From positions 372,001-436,000 of the forward strand of contig NZMW01000001.1 in NCBI GenBank assembly GCA_002694685.1: DNA of 64,000 nucleotides. The letters run 5' to 3'. Numbering within the stretch: the first letter of the stretch is position 1; each line of letters begins with the position of its first letter. Of this stretch, positions 17,800 to 27,756 are shown piece by piece. This DNA is from Balneola sp. GTDB lineage: Bacteria; Bacteroidota; Rhodothermia; Balneolales; Balneolaceae. The notes beneath the pieces are model-generated. The model was given only the letters and a program-made list of their open reading frames with translations, was not told the origin of the DNA and ran no database searches. A program made the position numbers and the translations under genes.

Positions 17800-18315
17800 A
17801 TGAAAAAGCTTTTTTTACTTTGCTCCATACTTCTTTTCAGCGGACCACTTTTAGGACAATCAACAGATAATGCTGCACAAGAAACTACTTTAATAATGGT
17901 TCGCCATGCCGAAAAAATGGATGATGGAACCAGAGATCCTTCCTTAAATGACGCAGGGGTAGAAAGAGCTGAAAGATTAGCTAACTTGCTTCAGGAAGAT
18001 TTTGAAGTTAGTGCCGTCTATAGTACTCCCTATAAACGAACACAGGAAACAGCAAAACCTCTTGCCGATTTGATTGGCTCTGAAATTCAGACGTATGATC
18101 CAAGAGATCCTCAAGGCTTTATTGGGTTTTTGATGGATTCAAAAAAGGGGAAGACCGTGCTTATTGTTGGGCATTCCAATACCACGCCGGCACTGGTAAA
18201 TCTTGCTCTTGGAGAGGATAAGTATGAACAACTGGATGAAAGTGCTTACGGTAATATCTTCATCGTTTCTATAGATGAAAAAGGAGAGGCTTCAGTAGAA
18301 GAAAGAATGTATTAG
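17800..18315 (+). CDS. Secreted histidine-phosphatase family protein
   Basis: 171 residues with a signal peptide (MKKLFLLCSILLFSGPLLGQS). The catalytic RH motif is in MVRHAEK at about 34-36, with a second conserved Arg in YSTPYKRTQETAKPL and the late His in LIVGHSNTTPAL (about 125). This is the branch-1 phosphoglycerate-mutase-like fold, acting on unknown phosphate esters in the periplasm. It stands alone and converges with the vWA gene, only 5 bases away. Confidence 0.85.
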   Translation: MKKLFLLCSILLFSGPLLGQSTDNAAQETTLIMVRHAEKMDDGTRDPSLNDAGVERAERLANLLQEDFEVSAVYSTPYKRTQETAKPLADLIGSEIQTYDPRDPQGFIGFLMDSKKGKTVLIVGHSNTTPALVNLALGEDKYEQLDESAYGNIFIVSIDEKGEASVEERMY

Positions 18316-18320
18316 AATTA

Positions 18321-20417
18321 TTAAGGAAGGGAATAGTATTTTCTTAGCAGCCATTCACTTCCCAATAACAACAATACGATCACAAACCAATAGACAGAAC
18401 GGACTGGAAAGGAATAATTCTCAATAGTCTGAGTTTGAGTTTCTAAGACATTTGCTGTTCTCAGGCTATCCCAAAACGTGCTCACATCCTGATAGGTAAA
18501 AAATCTGCCGCCCGAGTTTCTTGCAATAGCACCCAGAAGTTCATCGTCACGTATCGTATTTGTGAGCTCGGAACTGGAGTTTGAAATCAAAAACTCTCCA
18601 CTTTGACTCTCAATTTCTCGCTCACCTTTTCTGGCAACGGCATCATACTTGTATAAACCCTCAGAAAGGCGGGGGAGATCTAACCGGTAATTTCCATTTC
18701 CTGAATTTTCCATGTTAAAAGTTCTGGATTCTCCAGCCTCAGTTTCCAGCTCAACTTCAATAATGCCATCACCCTCAGGGTCGCCACGCTCGTTCTGAAG
18801 GCTCCCGTTCAAGATAGCAGACTCTGCAGTACTAAAAGTTTTTTTAGACGGTGAGATGCGTAATAAGCGATTATCCGGATCGCTGGAGGTCCATGATACA
18901 ATATTCGAGATCAGGGCTATTACAAATTCACGCTGACTTGGATTTGTGCTTTGTGTCATTCTATACCAACCCCAGGGTAGAACATGAGATCTTCGAATAT
19001 TCCCCTGTTCTAAAACTGCAATAGCAGGAAAGTCAGTATTAAGGCCGTCGTAGTTGATCGAAAATAAGGCCGTGCTTTGTAAAGCACTGAGCTCGGTTCG
19101 CAAGGGAGAGTAAAGGGGAGGTGAATCGGCTAAGTTAATGGCCGGTAATTCAAGAATAGGTTGTTCATCAGCTTCAAGCAGCTGATTCAATGTTATTTGT
19201 GATGCCTGATTGTTCCGTTTGTTAATCAGCTCAAGAAGATTCTGGTTTTGAACCCGATTGATCCTTGAAGTACTTAATTCAAAAAATAAGGTCGGAGTGT
19301 TTTCAAGGTCTTCTAAAAAGGGGAATACTTCCTGAGTGTTGGGGACCCCGTGAACTATGACGAGATTGAAGTCTGATTCTTCAGGAAGGTCTTCAACGAA
19401 ACGATTGCCTCCAAGCCAGGTTAAAGTCGTTAACTCATTGCTTTCATCTTGTTGAATGATGGAACGAATAGCTTTTATATCAGGGTGAATTTCAAAAGCA
19501 ACGTGTAAGATTTTCACTTTACTATCTAAAACATCAATGGTGAACAAACGGTTGTTGTTCGATTGAGTCCATTCATCGGCAAGAGGAGCAATTCGTATGT
19601 CGTATTGCTTGAGTCCAGGTTCTGTTAGTTCCAGCTCAAAACTCACTTGTTTTAGCTGATCATCAGTTTCAAAACTTACTTCCTGAGTGTCCAGAGTTTC
19701 GTTATCAGACACCAAAGAAACCGTAACCGTGTTGTTGGCAAAGCCTGACTGAGTAATTTCAGCCTCAATGATATGATTTGTATTTGTATATCCGGTGGCA
19801 TTCGTCAAAACATTCGAAACCGAAATATCACGAACCTTTGAAGTATCCCCAATAGCTACTGTATAAAGTGGGATGGAGGAGTTAAAAGCATTTACAGAAG
19901 GATTTCTGCCAAAAGTTATGATTCCATCCGAAATGATAACACCGGCCTGAACCTGTTCTTCCATTTCCAAAACAGCATTAATTGGATCAGATAAATTGGT
20001 TTGGGTTATGGAGGCATTGAGAGAATCAGGATTAAATTCCGAAACCGTTTCTCCTATAGAATAGAACTGGATGTCAGCAATATTACGTGATTCAAAATCG
20101 AGGGTATTTAAAAGCTCCTTATAGGTTTGGAGACCGTTATAATCGCCTTTTGTTATCCCAATACTTTCGGAATTATCAAGAAATACGGCAATGTTTGGTT
20201 TCAGTTCAATTTCCTGAGAAGAATAGAAATAGGGATTGAGTAAAAGCAAAAGAATCATGATAAGGGCTGAAGCTCTTAACGAAATCAGTCCCCATCGGCT
20301 TAAGGGAGGGATGCTGCTAAATTTTCTATAGGCTGCCCAGGAAAGAAAAATAAGCCCTGCGGCAATAAGGATAAGTACAGCCGGCGGAAAAATATGTTGA
20401 AAACCCTGGAAATCCAC
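18321..20417 (-). CDS. Membrane vWA-like protein, last gene of the MoxR/parvulin operon
   Basis: 698 residues. Two N-terminal membrane helices (about 10-28 and 43-60) precede a periplasmic or cytoplasmic vWA-like domain with a MIDAS-like D81-N-S83-E-S85, then an amidotransferase-like region (about 290-470), a beta domain and a final membrane helix near 675-692 (VYWFVIVLLLLGSEWLL). This layout matches membrane proteins found beside MoxR ATPases and BatA/BatB-type genes in Bacteroidota. The start is GTG at 20417; 23 bases separate it from the moxR stop. Likely role: metal-dependent binding partner or effector of the MoxR chaperone; unproven. Confidence 0.7.
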   Translation of the reverse strand: MDFQGFQHIFPPAVLILIAAGLIFLSWAAYRKFSSIPPLSRWGLISLRASALIMILLLLLNPYFYSSQEIELKPNIAVFLDNSESIGITKGDYNGLQTYKELLNTLDFESRNIADIQFYSIGETVSEFNPDSLNASITQTNLSDPINAVLEMEEQVQAGVIISDGIITFGRNPSVNAFNSSIPLYTVAIGDTSKVRDISVSNVLTNATGYTNTNHIIEAEITQSGFANNTVTVSLVSDNETLDTQEVSFETDDQLKQVSFELELTEPGLKQYDIRIAPLADEWTQSNNNRLFTIDVLDSKVKILHVAFEIHPDIKAIRSIIQQDESNELTTLTWLGGNRFVEDLPEESDFNLVIVHGVPNTQEVFPFLEDLENTPTLFFELSTSRINRVQNQNLLELINKRNNQASQITLNQLLEADEQPILELPAINLADSPPLYSPLRTELSALQSTALFSINYDGLNTDFPAIAVLEQGNIRRSHVLPWGWYRMTQSTNPSQREFVIALISNIVSWTSSDPDNRLLRISPSKKTFSTAESAILNGSLQNERGDPEGDGIIEVELETEAGESRTFNMENSGNGNYRLDLPRLSEGLYKYDAVARKGEREIESQSGEFLISNSSSELTNTIRDDELLGAIARNSGGRFFTYQDVSTFWDSLRTANVLETQTQTIENYSFPVRSVYWFVIVLLLLGSEWLLRKYYSLP

Positions 20418-20440
20418 CTTAATAATTCCTCATCGTAAAT

Positions 20441-21433
20441 TTAGCCTTCTTCTATAAGCATCTGGATCAGCTTAACCGTAGTATAACCTTCGGCTTCGGC
20501 TGCATAATTATTGACTATTCGATGCCTTAATACCGGAATGGCTAATTCCTTAATATCGTCTTCAGTTACATGATATCGTCCTTGGGATAAGGCTCGTGCT
20601 TTCCCGCCTAAAATTAGATACTGAGACGCTCTGGGGCCCGCACCCCAACTCATGTACTTATTAATATAATCAGGGGCCATATCGGTGCCTGGGCGAGTCT
20701 TAGAAACAAGTTCCACCGCAAAGTCTAGAACATTATCGGGAACCGGAACTTCTCGAACCAGCGCCTGAAGTTCCTTGATTTTTTCTTTCGTCACCAAGGC
20801 TTGAATATTAATATCCTGATGTGCCGTTGTTTTACTAACAATCTCCTTTTCTTCTTCAAGGGAAGGATAATCAACCCAAACATTGAACATGAAACGGTCA
20901 AGCTGAGCTTCCGGCAGAGGGTAGGTTCCTTCTTGTTCAATTGGATTTTGTGTAGCTAATACAAAGAAGGGGGTGTCCAAGTCGTAGGTCTTACCACCGG
21001 TTGTTACGTGATATTCTTGCATCCCCTCAAGCAAAGCTGCCTGAGTTTTTGGAGGAGTACGGTTGATCTCGTCGGCTAAAAGGATGTTTGCAAAAACAGG
21101 CCCTTTTATAAAAGTAAATTCTTTACGCCCAGTGTCTTTATTCTCTTCAATAACCTCGGTACCTGTAATATCACCAGGCATTAGATCCGGAGTAAACTGT
21201 ATACGATTGAAAGTCAGACTAAGAGATTCTGATAGAGTTCGGATTAACAACGTTTTTGCCAGTCCGGGAACACCTACCAAAACGCAATGTCCTCTGGAGA
21301 ACAAACTGATAAGCAGGAGGTCAATAATATCATCCTGACCAATAACTGCCTTATGTATTTCTTTTTTTATCTGATGAAAAACCTTATGGAATTCATCCGC
21401 CAACTTCACCGGGTCCTGTACATCTGTGCTCAT
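20441..21433 (-). CDS. MoxR-family AAA+ ATPase
   Basis: 330 residues, cytoplasmic chaperone-like ATPase. Walker A GVPGLAKT is at 54-61, Walker B ILLADEINR near 116, and the sensor-1 segment FVLATQNPIEQEGTYPLPEAQLDRF follows, which is diagnostic of MoxR. Such ATPases work with vWA proteins to mature or insert metal or envelope targets, and the vWA gene lies directly downstream. ATG overlaps the stop of the upstream parvulin gene as ATGA. Confidence 0.93.
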   Translation of the reverse strand: MSTDVQDPVKLADEFHKVFHQIKKEIHKAVIGQDDIIDLLLISLFSRGHCVLVGVPGLAKTLLIRTLSESLSLTFNRIQFTPDLMPGDITGTEVIEENKDTGRKEFTFIKGPVFANILLADEINRTPPKTQAALLEGMQEYHVTTGGKTYDLDTPFFVLATQNPIEQEGTYPLPEAQLDRFMFNVWVDYPSLEEEKEIVSKTTAHQDINIQALVTKEKIKELQALVREVPVPDNVLDFAVELVSKTRPGTDMAPDYINKYMSWGAGPRASQYLILGGKARALSQGRYHVTEDDIKELAIPVLRHRIVNNYAAEAEGYTTVKLIQMLIEEG

Positions 21434-22797
21434 AAACTATTCTCCTTACCGGGGACATCAATTTTATATTCAATATAAATTTCATCGCGCAGATCCTTCA
21501 TCCACGTCTGCATCACTCTATACTGTTTTTGTTGTAGCGCAATGTTTTTAATACGCTCATAATCTTGTTCAAGGTTAGCAATGTGTTCAGGAATCTGTCT
21601 ATCTAATCGAACAATTCGATAGGCTTTCTTATTCTGTCCTCTTAGTGTGAATGACTTAGGTTCAGAGATATATCCCACTTCATCCATAAGAAGAACAATT
21701 CTATACATTGCCGGATCTAAACGGTTAAGAGCAATCAGTCGTTCACCGCTTTGAGGATCAAAGATTTTTCCGCCTAAATTCGCCGTTGCTTCATCTTCAC
21801 TGAGTTCACGTGCAACAGCAGGGAATTTAACTTCTGGATTGGTCATAATGCTATCACGGATAGTATTAAGTCTGTTAATAGCGTAGTCATCATCTAGCTC
21901 TTCATTATCTACAGTAATGAGGATGTGATTAGTCTCAATTCTGTCACCAACCCTGCGGTTTAGCTTAATTACGTGGTAGCCAAACTGAGTCTCAACTACT
22001 TTGGAAATCCCACCCGGTTGCAGGGCAGAAGCCGCCGCTGAATACTCAGAGACCAATTCATCCAATGACATAAGCGGTAGTAAACCACCGTTTCTTGCAG
22101 AGCCTTGATCATCACTGTGTCGACGTGCTAACTCCTCAATTGATTTACCGTGTACTAAAATGGAATCCCTTAACTGCTTGGCAAATTCAAAAGCATTTTC
22201 TTTCGCATTATCTTTTGCGGGAGGTAGAATTACAATTTGAGATAGAGCAACTTGTTCAGGGATAGTAGGGAGGGAGTCAGTTGGGATGTTTTCAAAAAAC
22301 TGATTCACTTCCGGACGGGTAATGGAGATTGACTGCATTTTACCCTGTTGTACACGACTTGTAATCATTTGCTGACGAAAGTCTTCTCTGAAGTCTGCTT
22401 TCAGTTGTAAAATTGATTTGCCGAATGTTTCCTCAAGAGCTTGTTCACTACCTGCACGGGCTGTTAGCTCACGAATTCGCTGATCCATACGGAGTTCAAC
22501 TTCATCATCTGAAACGACAATAGAGTCAATCTGAGCTTTTTCCAGAAGCACGTAATTATCAATAGCTGATTCTAGAAAGTTAAACCAAAGTTCACGACTG
22601 AATTGTACTCGTTGCCCCTGAACTTGAGATTGTCTCATGTAATCAGCAACACTCTGATCGATCTCAGATTTTAGAATGATGTTGTCATTAACATGAGCAA
22701 CAATACGATCTGCAATTTGTTTTTGCTGTGCCTGTAAACCGGATGTAAGTAGTAAGGATAGTGAAAGGAGAGGGAGAAATAAGTAATTATTCTTCAT
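21430..22797 (-). CDS. SurA-like periplasmic peptidyl-prolyl isomerase/chaperone
   Basis: 455 residues with a signal peptide (MKNNYLFLPLLSLSLLLTSGLQAQ). A SurA N-terminal helical region (IADRIVAHVNDNIILKSEIDQ) is followed by two parvulin domains, the first at about 175-285 with SDDQGSARNGGLLP and FGYHVIKLNRR, the second at about 285-390, more degenerate. The order N-domain, P1, P2, C-helix is that of SurA, which escorts outer-membrane proteins. It overlaps the upstream parvulin gene by 11 bases. Confidence 0.87.
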   Translation of the reverse strand: MKNNYLFLPLLSLSLLLTSGLQAQQKQIADRIVAHVNDNIILKSEIDQSVADYMRQSQVQGQRVQFSRELWFNFLESAIDNYVLLEKAQIDSIVVSDDEVELRMDQRIRELTARAGSEQALEETFGKSILQLKADFREDFRQQMITSRVQQGKMQSISITRPEVNQFFENIPTDSLPTIPEQVALSQIVILPPAKDNAKENAFEFAKQLRDSILVHGKSIEELARRHSDDQGSARNGGLLPLMSLDELVSEYSAAASALQPGGISKVVETQFGYHVIKLNRRVGDRIETNHILITVDNEELDDDYAINRLNTIRDSIMTNPEVKFPAVARELSEDEATANLGGKIFDPQSGERLIALNRLDPAMYRIVLLMDEVGYISEPKSFTLRGQNKKAYRIVRLDRQIPEHIANLEQDYERIKNIALQQKQYRVMQTWMKDLRDEIYIEYKIDVPGKENSL

Positions 22798-23698
22798 TAG
22801 TAATTTGGTTCAATGAAACAGTATCGCTTACTGCTGTATTCGTTTCATTCGTAACGTTATAAATTTTAATTTCATTATTGGCCTGTCCCTGAAGATAAAG
22901 ATTCTTTACGTATGTGTTGAATGCTCTTTTTCGCTTTTCAAGCGTTAGCCATTCTTCAATCTGATCAATTAACCAGTCTAAATCAGGATGATCGCCTTCA
23001 GGCCTTTCATCTGTTAACTGTACAAAGTGATATTCATTGCCCGAACGATATGTTGGTGATATTTCGGAAGGACCAATGATCGTTAAATATCGATTCAACA
23101 TAGCAATATCGCCGCCTGCAATGGATATAGGCCAGTATCGCTCAGATTCTCTGATCTTCAATTCAGCATATTTAGAATAATCCTGGGCGACAGTTTCCCA
23201 TTCAATTCCTCGCATGAGATCCCTTTTAGCTTGCTCAGCTTCTGCATTTGAGTTTGCTATCAAATGTCGATAGCGTACATAACGCTCATCGAGCGTGAAT
23301 TTATCTTTGTTCTGCTGGTAGTAGTTTCGAGCTTCTTGTTCGCTTACATCAGAGTCTTCCTCAAATTCAGCAATGATATAATCCTGGACGGCTTGGAGGA
23401 TATATTCTTCCCGAATGCGCTGTAGTTTTTCTTCAACTCCGCTTCTTCGGGTGAAGTTTAGCCGTTCTGCTTCCTGTAAAATAACTTGCCGCCGAATCCA
23501 ATCTTCACGGTATTTGAGGTAGGCCGAAGTACTGTCCGATTCAAATATGTGTTTGGGTATTTCAGCTTTAGCTGCCTCTTTAGTAAGTCTTTCAGCGCCT
23601 ACTTCAGCTAATAGAACCGTAGAATTACCTGTGTTATTTGTGCATGAACTTGCAAAAAAGAACAAGGCGCTAACTAAAAAGAGAGATGCTGCTTTCAT
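22787..23698 (-). CDS. Parvulin-type lipoprotein (PpiC family)
   Basis: 303 residues. The signal peptide ends LFFFASSC, so Cys19 is probably lipidated. A SurA/PrsA-like N-terminal helical region is followed by one parvulin-like domain (about 140-235), divergent, with a truncated version of the catalytic core. The middle member of three tandem parvulin genes; by analogy with PrsA it may be a membrane-anchored folding factor. The gap to the 644-residue parvulin gene is 7 bases. Confidence 0.78.
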   Translation of the reverse strand: MKAASLFLVSALFFFASSCTNNTGNSTVLLAEVGAERLTKEAAKAEIPKHIFESDSTSAYLKYREDWIRRQVILQEAERLNFTRRSGVEEKLQRIREEYILQAVQDYIIAEFEEDSDVSEQEARNYYQQNKDKFTLDERYVRYRHLIANSNAEAEQAKRDLMRGIEWETVAQDYSKYAELKIRESERYWPISIAGGDIAMLNRYLTIIGPSEISPTYRSGNEYHFVQLTDERPEGDHPDLDWLIDQIEEWLTLEKRKRAFNTYVKNLYLQGQANNEIKIYNVTNETNTAVSDTVSLNQITNEE

Positions 23699-23705
23699 TA
23701 TATAA

Positions 23706-25640
23706 TCAGGAGTCTTTTCGGAATGCCGATTTTAGCTTATTCCGATGTACTTTAATATTGTACTCACTTCGCAGTTCGGCCAACCACTCTTGCTCTCGAA
23801 TTGGTTGGTACGTTGACAAGACACGGTTAAAAGCCTCATCAAATGTCATGTTGCGAGCAGGTAAGCGTTCTTCCAGCCAGAACATGCCTCTGTTGTTATA
23901 ATCAAAGGGCTCTGAGAAACTATTTTCGCTCATCTCAGCTAGTCTATCGAAGGGATCTTCAGTGAAATTAGTAGTGGAATCAACTGCCACACCTAATCTC
24001 TCAATGTTTGATCTGAGACTATCCGGTGATCCACCATTATTAACAAAGGCTTTTGCTTTCATCAAAGTAGAATCGTTGCGTGCAGTCAACAGATAATAGA
24101 AAGGACGCTCAGGATATTGGTAGTTGCTGATATTGTCGTTATAAATGCTACGCAGGCGCGAAGTATCAACAGTTGCTGCACTCCATACATTGGCTTCATT
24201 TATGTTATAAACAACCAGGCCATTGAGATAGCTATCGGATTGCTGCTGAAAATCAGGGTATGTGGATATGGTGAGTTCAACAATCTTAGAATCCACTATT
24301 GTACGGGTATAAGTATTGAACCAGTTATCGGAATAAATTTTTGCCATCCTGCTGCCGTAAGTGTCTACCAGATAATTATGAAAGTCCTGAACTGAATAAG
24401 ACTCTCCATTAAAAGAATAGACATCCATATTCTGCATTGACGATGGGGATGGAATCGCACCTATGGTAGTAGTGTCATTACTTAGAAGCCAGCTTTTATA
24501 CTGGTTTATGTTTTTCTCGAATGAAGTACCCTCGAATTTCTCTTCAAGAAAATCGACTACAAAATCATTGCTCTCTTCATAATAGGGTGTTTCTTTAAGC
24601 TTTTGCATGAGCAATTCATCTCTGACTTCTTCGGAAGGATAACTCTCTACGGAATCAATCTTGAAAATGTGAAACCCATATTGGGATTTGAAGGGTTCCG
24701 AATATGTATCTGAAGGATCAACAGAAGCTACAGCTTCTACAATATCTGATGGGAAATTCTGTTGGTAACTAATCCATCCAATGCGGCCATTATTCCTTTT
24801 GGATGCGGCATCTTCTGTCATTTGATTTACAACAGCGCCCCAATCCTGTCCGCTTTCAAGCATTTCATACGCCTGATAAATCTTGTCATAGGCTGTAGAA
24901 TCGCCAGTTCCTCTTACAAAAACATGAGAAGTCAGGCGGGCAGGAGTTCGTTCTCTTCTATCCTGAAGCAAAACTATATGGTAGCCAAACTGCGTTTTGA
25001 AGGGGTCCGATAATTCTCCTACTTCAAGCCCGAAAGCTACATCCTCAAACTCTGCAACGGTTCTTCCAGCTGAAATCCATGGAATGTCTCCACCCATGCT
25101 GCGGCCGCCTCGGACGGAAGAATACTTTTGGTTCACTTCATCAAGAGCAACTCCACTTTCAATCTCTTTCTTTGCTTCATTCAACTTTTCTATGGCTGCA
25201 TCGATTTCATCTTGAGAAGCATTCGGGCCTACAGCAATCAAAATATGATAGGTCTTTAACTCTTCATTAGATCTCGCCTTAAATTCATCAAATGCCAAAG
25301 GCTTGATTTCTTGCTCAAGCCAAAAAGCGTAAGCTGCTTGTTTTACGTAAGACTGATGCTCAGCTTTTAACGTTGAATCCTGATAGTAACCCTGATCTTT
25401 TGCTGCCAGCAATTTTGCTTTATAGTCCAGATAGATAGGGAGGAAGCTTTCAAGATCTTCAAGGGTAGGTGTTGCTGTTGAACCGCTGCTATAGTTTGCT
25501 TTTAACTCAGCATAGGTGACTTTCTGATCACCAACTGTACCAACAACGGTCTTATCGTTCTTTGACTGACCCATTAAAAGAGCCGGTATAAATAGAAGTA
25601 TAAATAAGCTGTAAAAATATCGGTTCGTTATGTTCGCCAT
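23706..25640 (-). CDS. Large exported parvulin-type peptidyl-prolyl isomerase
   Basis: 644 residues, first gene of the three. A signal peptide (ending LLMGQS, about residue 25) precedes a short helical region and two full parvulin domains, about 125-235 (GGRSMGGDIPWISAG, FGYHIVLLQDRRE) and 235-345 (NNGRIGWISYQ, YGFHIFKIDSVE). A long C-terminal helical part (about 350-644) resembles the PpiD/SurA clamp. Likely envelope protein folding. 38 bases upstream lies the nucleoside transporter gene on the same strand. Confidence 0.85.
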   Translation of the reverse strand: MANITNRYFYSLFILLFIPALLMGQSKNDKTVVGTVGDQKVTYAELKANYSSGSTATPTLEDLESFLPIYLDYKAKLLAAKDQGYYQDSTLKAEHQSYVKQAAYAFWLEQEIKPLAFDEFKARSNEELKTYHILIAVGPNASQDEIDAAIEKLNEAKKEIESGVALDEVNQKYSSVRGGRSMGGDIPWISAGRTVAEFEDVAFGLEVGELSDPFKTQFGYHIVLLQDRRERTPARLTSHVFVRGTGDSTAYDKIYQAYEMLESGQDWGAVVNQMTEDAASKRNNGRIGWISYQQNFPSDIVEAVASVDPSDTYSEPFKSQYGFHIFKIDSVESYPSEEVRDELLMQKLKETPYYEESNDFVVDFLEEKFEGTSFEKNINQYKSWLLSNDTTTIGAIPSPSSMQNMDVYSFNGESYSVQDFHNYLVDTYGSRMAKIYSDNWFNTYTRTIVDSKIVELTISTYPDFQQQSDSYLNGLVVYNINEANVWSAATVDTSRLRSIYNDNISNYQYPERPFYYLLTARNDSTLMKAKAFVNNGGSPDSLRSNIERLGVAVDSTTNFTEDPFDRLAEMSENSFSEPFDYNNRGMFWLEERLPARNMTFDEAFNRVLSTYQPIREQEWLAELRSEYNIKVHRNKLKSAFRKDS

Positions 25641-25678
25641 TACGAAGTAAGATTAATTTTCTTGATGATTACGGTTAA

Positions 25679-27007
25679 TTAAAAGAGCATTCCGGCAAAT
25701 GTAGCCGTCATTAAGTTAGCTAAAGTTCCGGCAAAAACAGCCTTAATTCCAAACTTAGCCAAATCTGATTTTCTGCTTGGAGCCAACCCCCCGATACCTC
25801 CAATTTGAATGGCGATAGACGAAAAGTTAGCAAAACCACACAACGCAAAAGTTGCCATAGCTATTGTTTTGGGTGAAATTGAAGCTGCACTAACATTCTC
25901 AGCAAGCTTCAGATAAGCAACAAACTCATTCAGTACTATTTTAGTACCTAGCAAGGAACCCATGTTCACGGCATCAGCCCAGGGAACTCCAATGAGCCAG
26001 GCGATAGGGGCAAAAGCCCATCCCAAAACCATCTCAATAGTCAGGCTTTCTCCAAGTAATGAGGTAATACCTGTAAGATCACTTCCCCAACCTAATATTC
26101 CATTAAACATCGCTAGTAATGCAATGAACGCCAATAACATAGCGCCTACATTTAAAGCAAGATGAAGGCCGGTTCCCGCACCAGTAGCAGCTGCATCGAT
26201 ACCATTGGCATCGGTTTTTTCAACGTTCATCGATACATCACCTTTGGTAACCGGTTCGCCATCTTCCGGATAAAGAATTTTAGCAATCACTAAAGCAGCA
26301 GGAGCAGCCATTAAACTGGCCCCTAAAAGTCGTTCAGCAAAAAGTTGTTGAGCAACCTGTATTTCCAACCCATTCGCTTCAGCAAATGGAGCGCCAAGCA
26401 TTGCTACATAAGCAGCCATAACACCACCGGCGATTGTTGCCATACCTCCGGTCATTACAACCATGAGTTCAGATTTAGTCATTTTCTCAATGAATGGCTT
26501 AATAACCAGGGGAGCTTCTGTTTGCCCTACAAAAATGTTCGAGACAACCGAGAGGGTTTCTGCTCCTGAGGTTCCCAATAGTTTCTGCATTCCTTTAGAA
26601 ACCATCTTTACAATAAATTGCAAAACGCCATAGTGATACAATATGGCCGTCAGCGAAGCAAAGAAGACAATAGTAGGGAGCACCTGAAAGGCAAAAAAGA
26701 CGCCAAGACTATCCTCATATTGAGGGCCATGTCCCAATCGCCCAAAAATAAAAGAAGCTCCTTCAGTGGTATAGTTCAAAACGACCACAAAGAAACTGGC
26801 AATCTTCTGGAACAAAATCATAGGCCATCCGAGCGGACCCCAAAAGCCTGCAAGAACATCAGCCTTGAGTATAAAAATAGCCAGGATAAACTGAATCCCT
26901 ATTCCAATACCGACTAATCTCCAGTTTACATTTTTCTTGTTGTTACTGAAAATAAAAGCAAGCCCAATTAAGCCTACAATTCCGATAAGACCTCTTATAA
27001 TATCCAT
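25679..27007 (-). CDS. Concentrative nucleoside transporter, NupC/CNT family
   Basis: 442 residues, polytopic inner-membrane protein. The CNT substrate-binding landmarks are present: [23 protein letters not shown] (about 160-183), [15 protein letters not shown], and the C-terminal [19 protein letters not shown] with Na+/H+ coupling residues. It overlaps the thymidine kinase stop by one base, forming a nucleoside uptake and phosphorylation pair. Confidence 0.93.
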   Translation of the reverse strand: MDIIRGLIGIVGLIGLAFIFSNNKKNVNWRLVGIGIGIQFILAIFILKADVLAGFWGPLGWPMILFQKIASFFVVVLNYTTEGASFIFGRLGHGPQYEDSLGVFFAFQVLPTIVFFASLTAILYHYGVLQFIVKMVSKGMQKLLGTSGAETLSVVSNIFVGQTEAPLVIKPFIEKMTKSELMVVMTGGMATIAGGVMAAYVAMLGAPFAEANGLEIQVAQQLFAERLLGASLMAAPAALVIAKILYPEDGEPVTKGDVSMNVEKTDANGIDAAATGAGTGLHLALNVGAMLLAFIALLAMFNGILGWGSDLTGITSLLGESLTIEMVLGWAFAPIAWLIGVPWADAVNMGSLLGTKIVLNEFVAYLKLAENVSAASISPKTIAMATFALCGFANFSSIAIQIGGIGGLAPSRKSDLAKFGIKAVFAGTLANLMTATFAGMLF

Positions 27008-27681
27008 TAGCTGTTTTCTGAGTTGATTTCTTCTGTTTTTTCTTCCTTTTGCTTTCCAGATTCAGGAGCAGCAGGTATAATAAATGGCTTAATAGGCCGA
27101 CCACGACGCCGATCGACGGGAGGGCGGAAGCAATGACGTGCCCGGGGTTCATATGCATCGTACTCCCCAACTAAAACCTGAGCTTCCTTCTCTACGATAC
27201 GTTGTGAATAATGCGCCATAGTACCACTTTCAGCACATACGGCGTGAAGTTTGGTTACATACTCGGCAATTGCCAGCAAGTAGGGCATAGGACCAAAAGG
27301 TTTGCCTTCAAAATCCATGTCAAGCCCTGCAACTATGACTCGCTTTCCATCATTTGCCAGAGAGTTAGCCACATCCACTACACGGTCGTCAAAAAACTGG
27401 GCTTCATCAATACAAACCACCTTGGCATCACCGGTTAGTAATACAATCTGGTCGGCAGTATCAACTAAAATACTGGGAAGGGCTGTCTCGTTGTGAGATA
27501 CGACTTCGTTGTCACTATACCTTTTGTCGAGAGCGGGTTTAACAACCACAACTTTTTGTCCTGCAATGTGAGCGCGCTTAGCACGGCGAATCAGTTCTTC
27601 GGTTTTCCCGCTAAACATACCGCCACAAACGACTTCTATCCATCCAAATTCCCTTGGCGCTAACGAAGGTTCGTTAATCAT
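27007..27681 (-). CDS. tdk: Thymidine kinase (type II)
   Basis: Phosphorylates thymidine in the salvage route. It has 224 residues. The P-loop [11 protein letters not shown] is at 20-30, the Walker B-like [10 protein letters not shown] at 88-97, and [14 protein letters not shown] at 118-131 is the usual lid/substrate segment. Of the four Cys that normally bind the structural zinc, C149 and C184 remain but their partners are Ser152 and Ala181, so the zinc site looks lost. The C-terminus is a charged tail ([16 protein letters not shown]). Followed directly by the transporter gene. Confidence 0.93.
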   Translation of the reverse strand: MINEPSLAPREFGWIEVVCGGMFSGKTEELIRRAKRAHIAGQKVVVVKPALDKRYSDNEVVSHNETALPSILVDTADQIVLLTGDAKVVCIDEAQFFDDRVVDVANSLANDGKRVIVAGLDMDFEGKPFGPMPYLLAIAEYVTKLHAVCAESGTMAHYSQRIVEKEAQVLVGEYDAYEPRARHCFRPPVDRRRGRPIKPFIIPAAPESGKQKEEKTEEINSENS

Positions 27682-27756
27682 TTACTGTTTACTTAATATT
27701 TGAACCTTTTGATTTTGAGGACGGAATATATTTGGGTATTCGGACAATTGGAAAAA

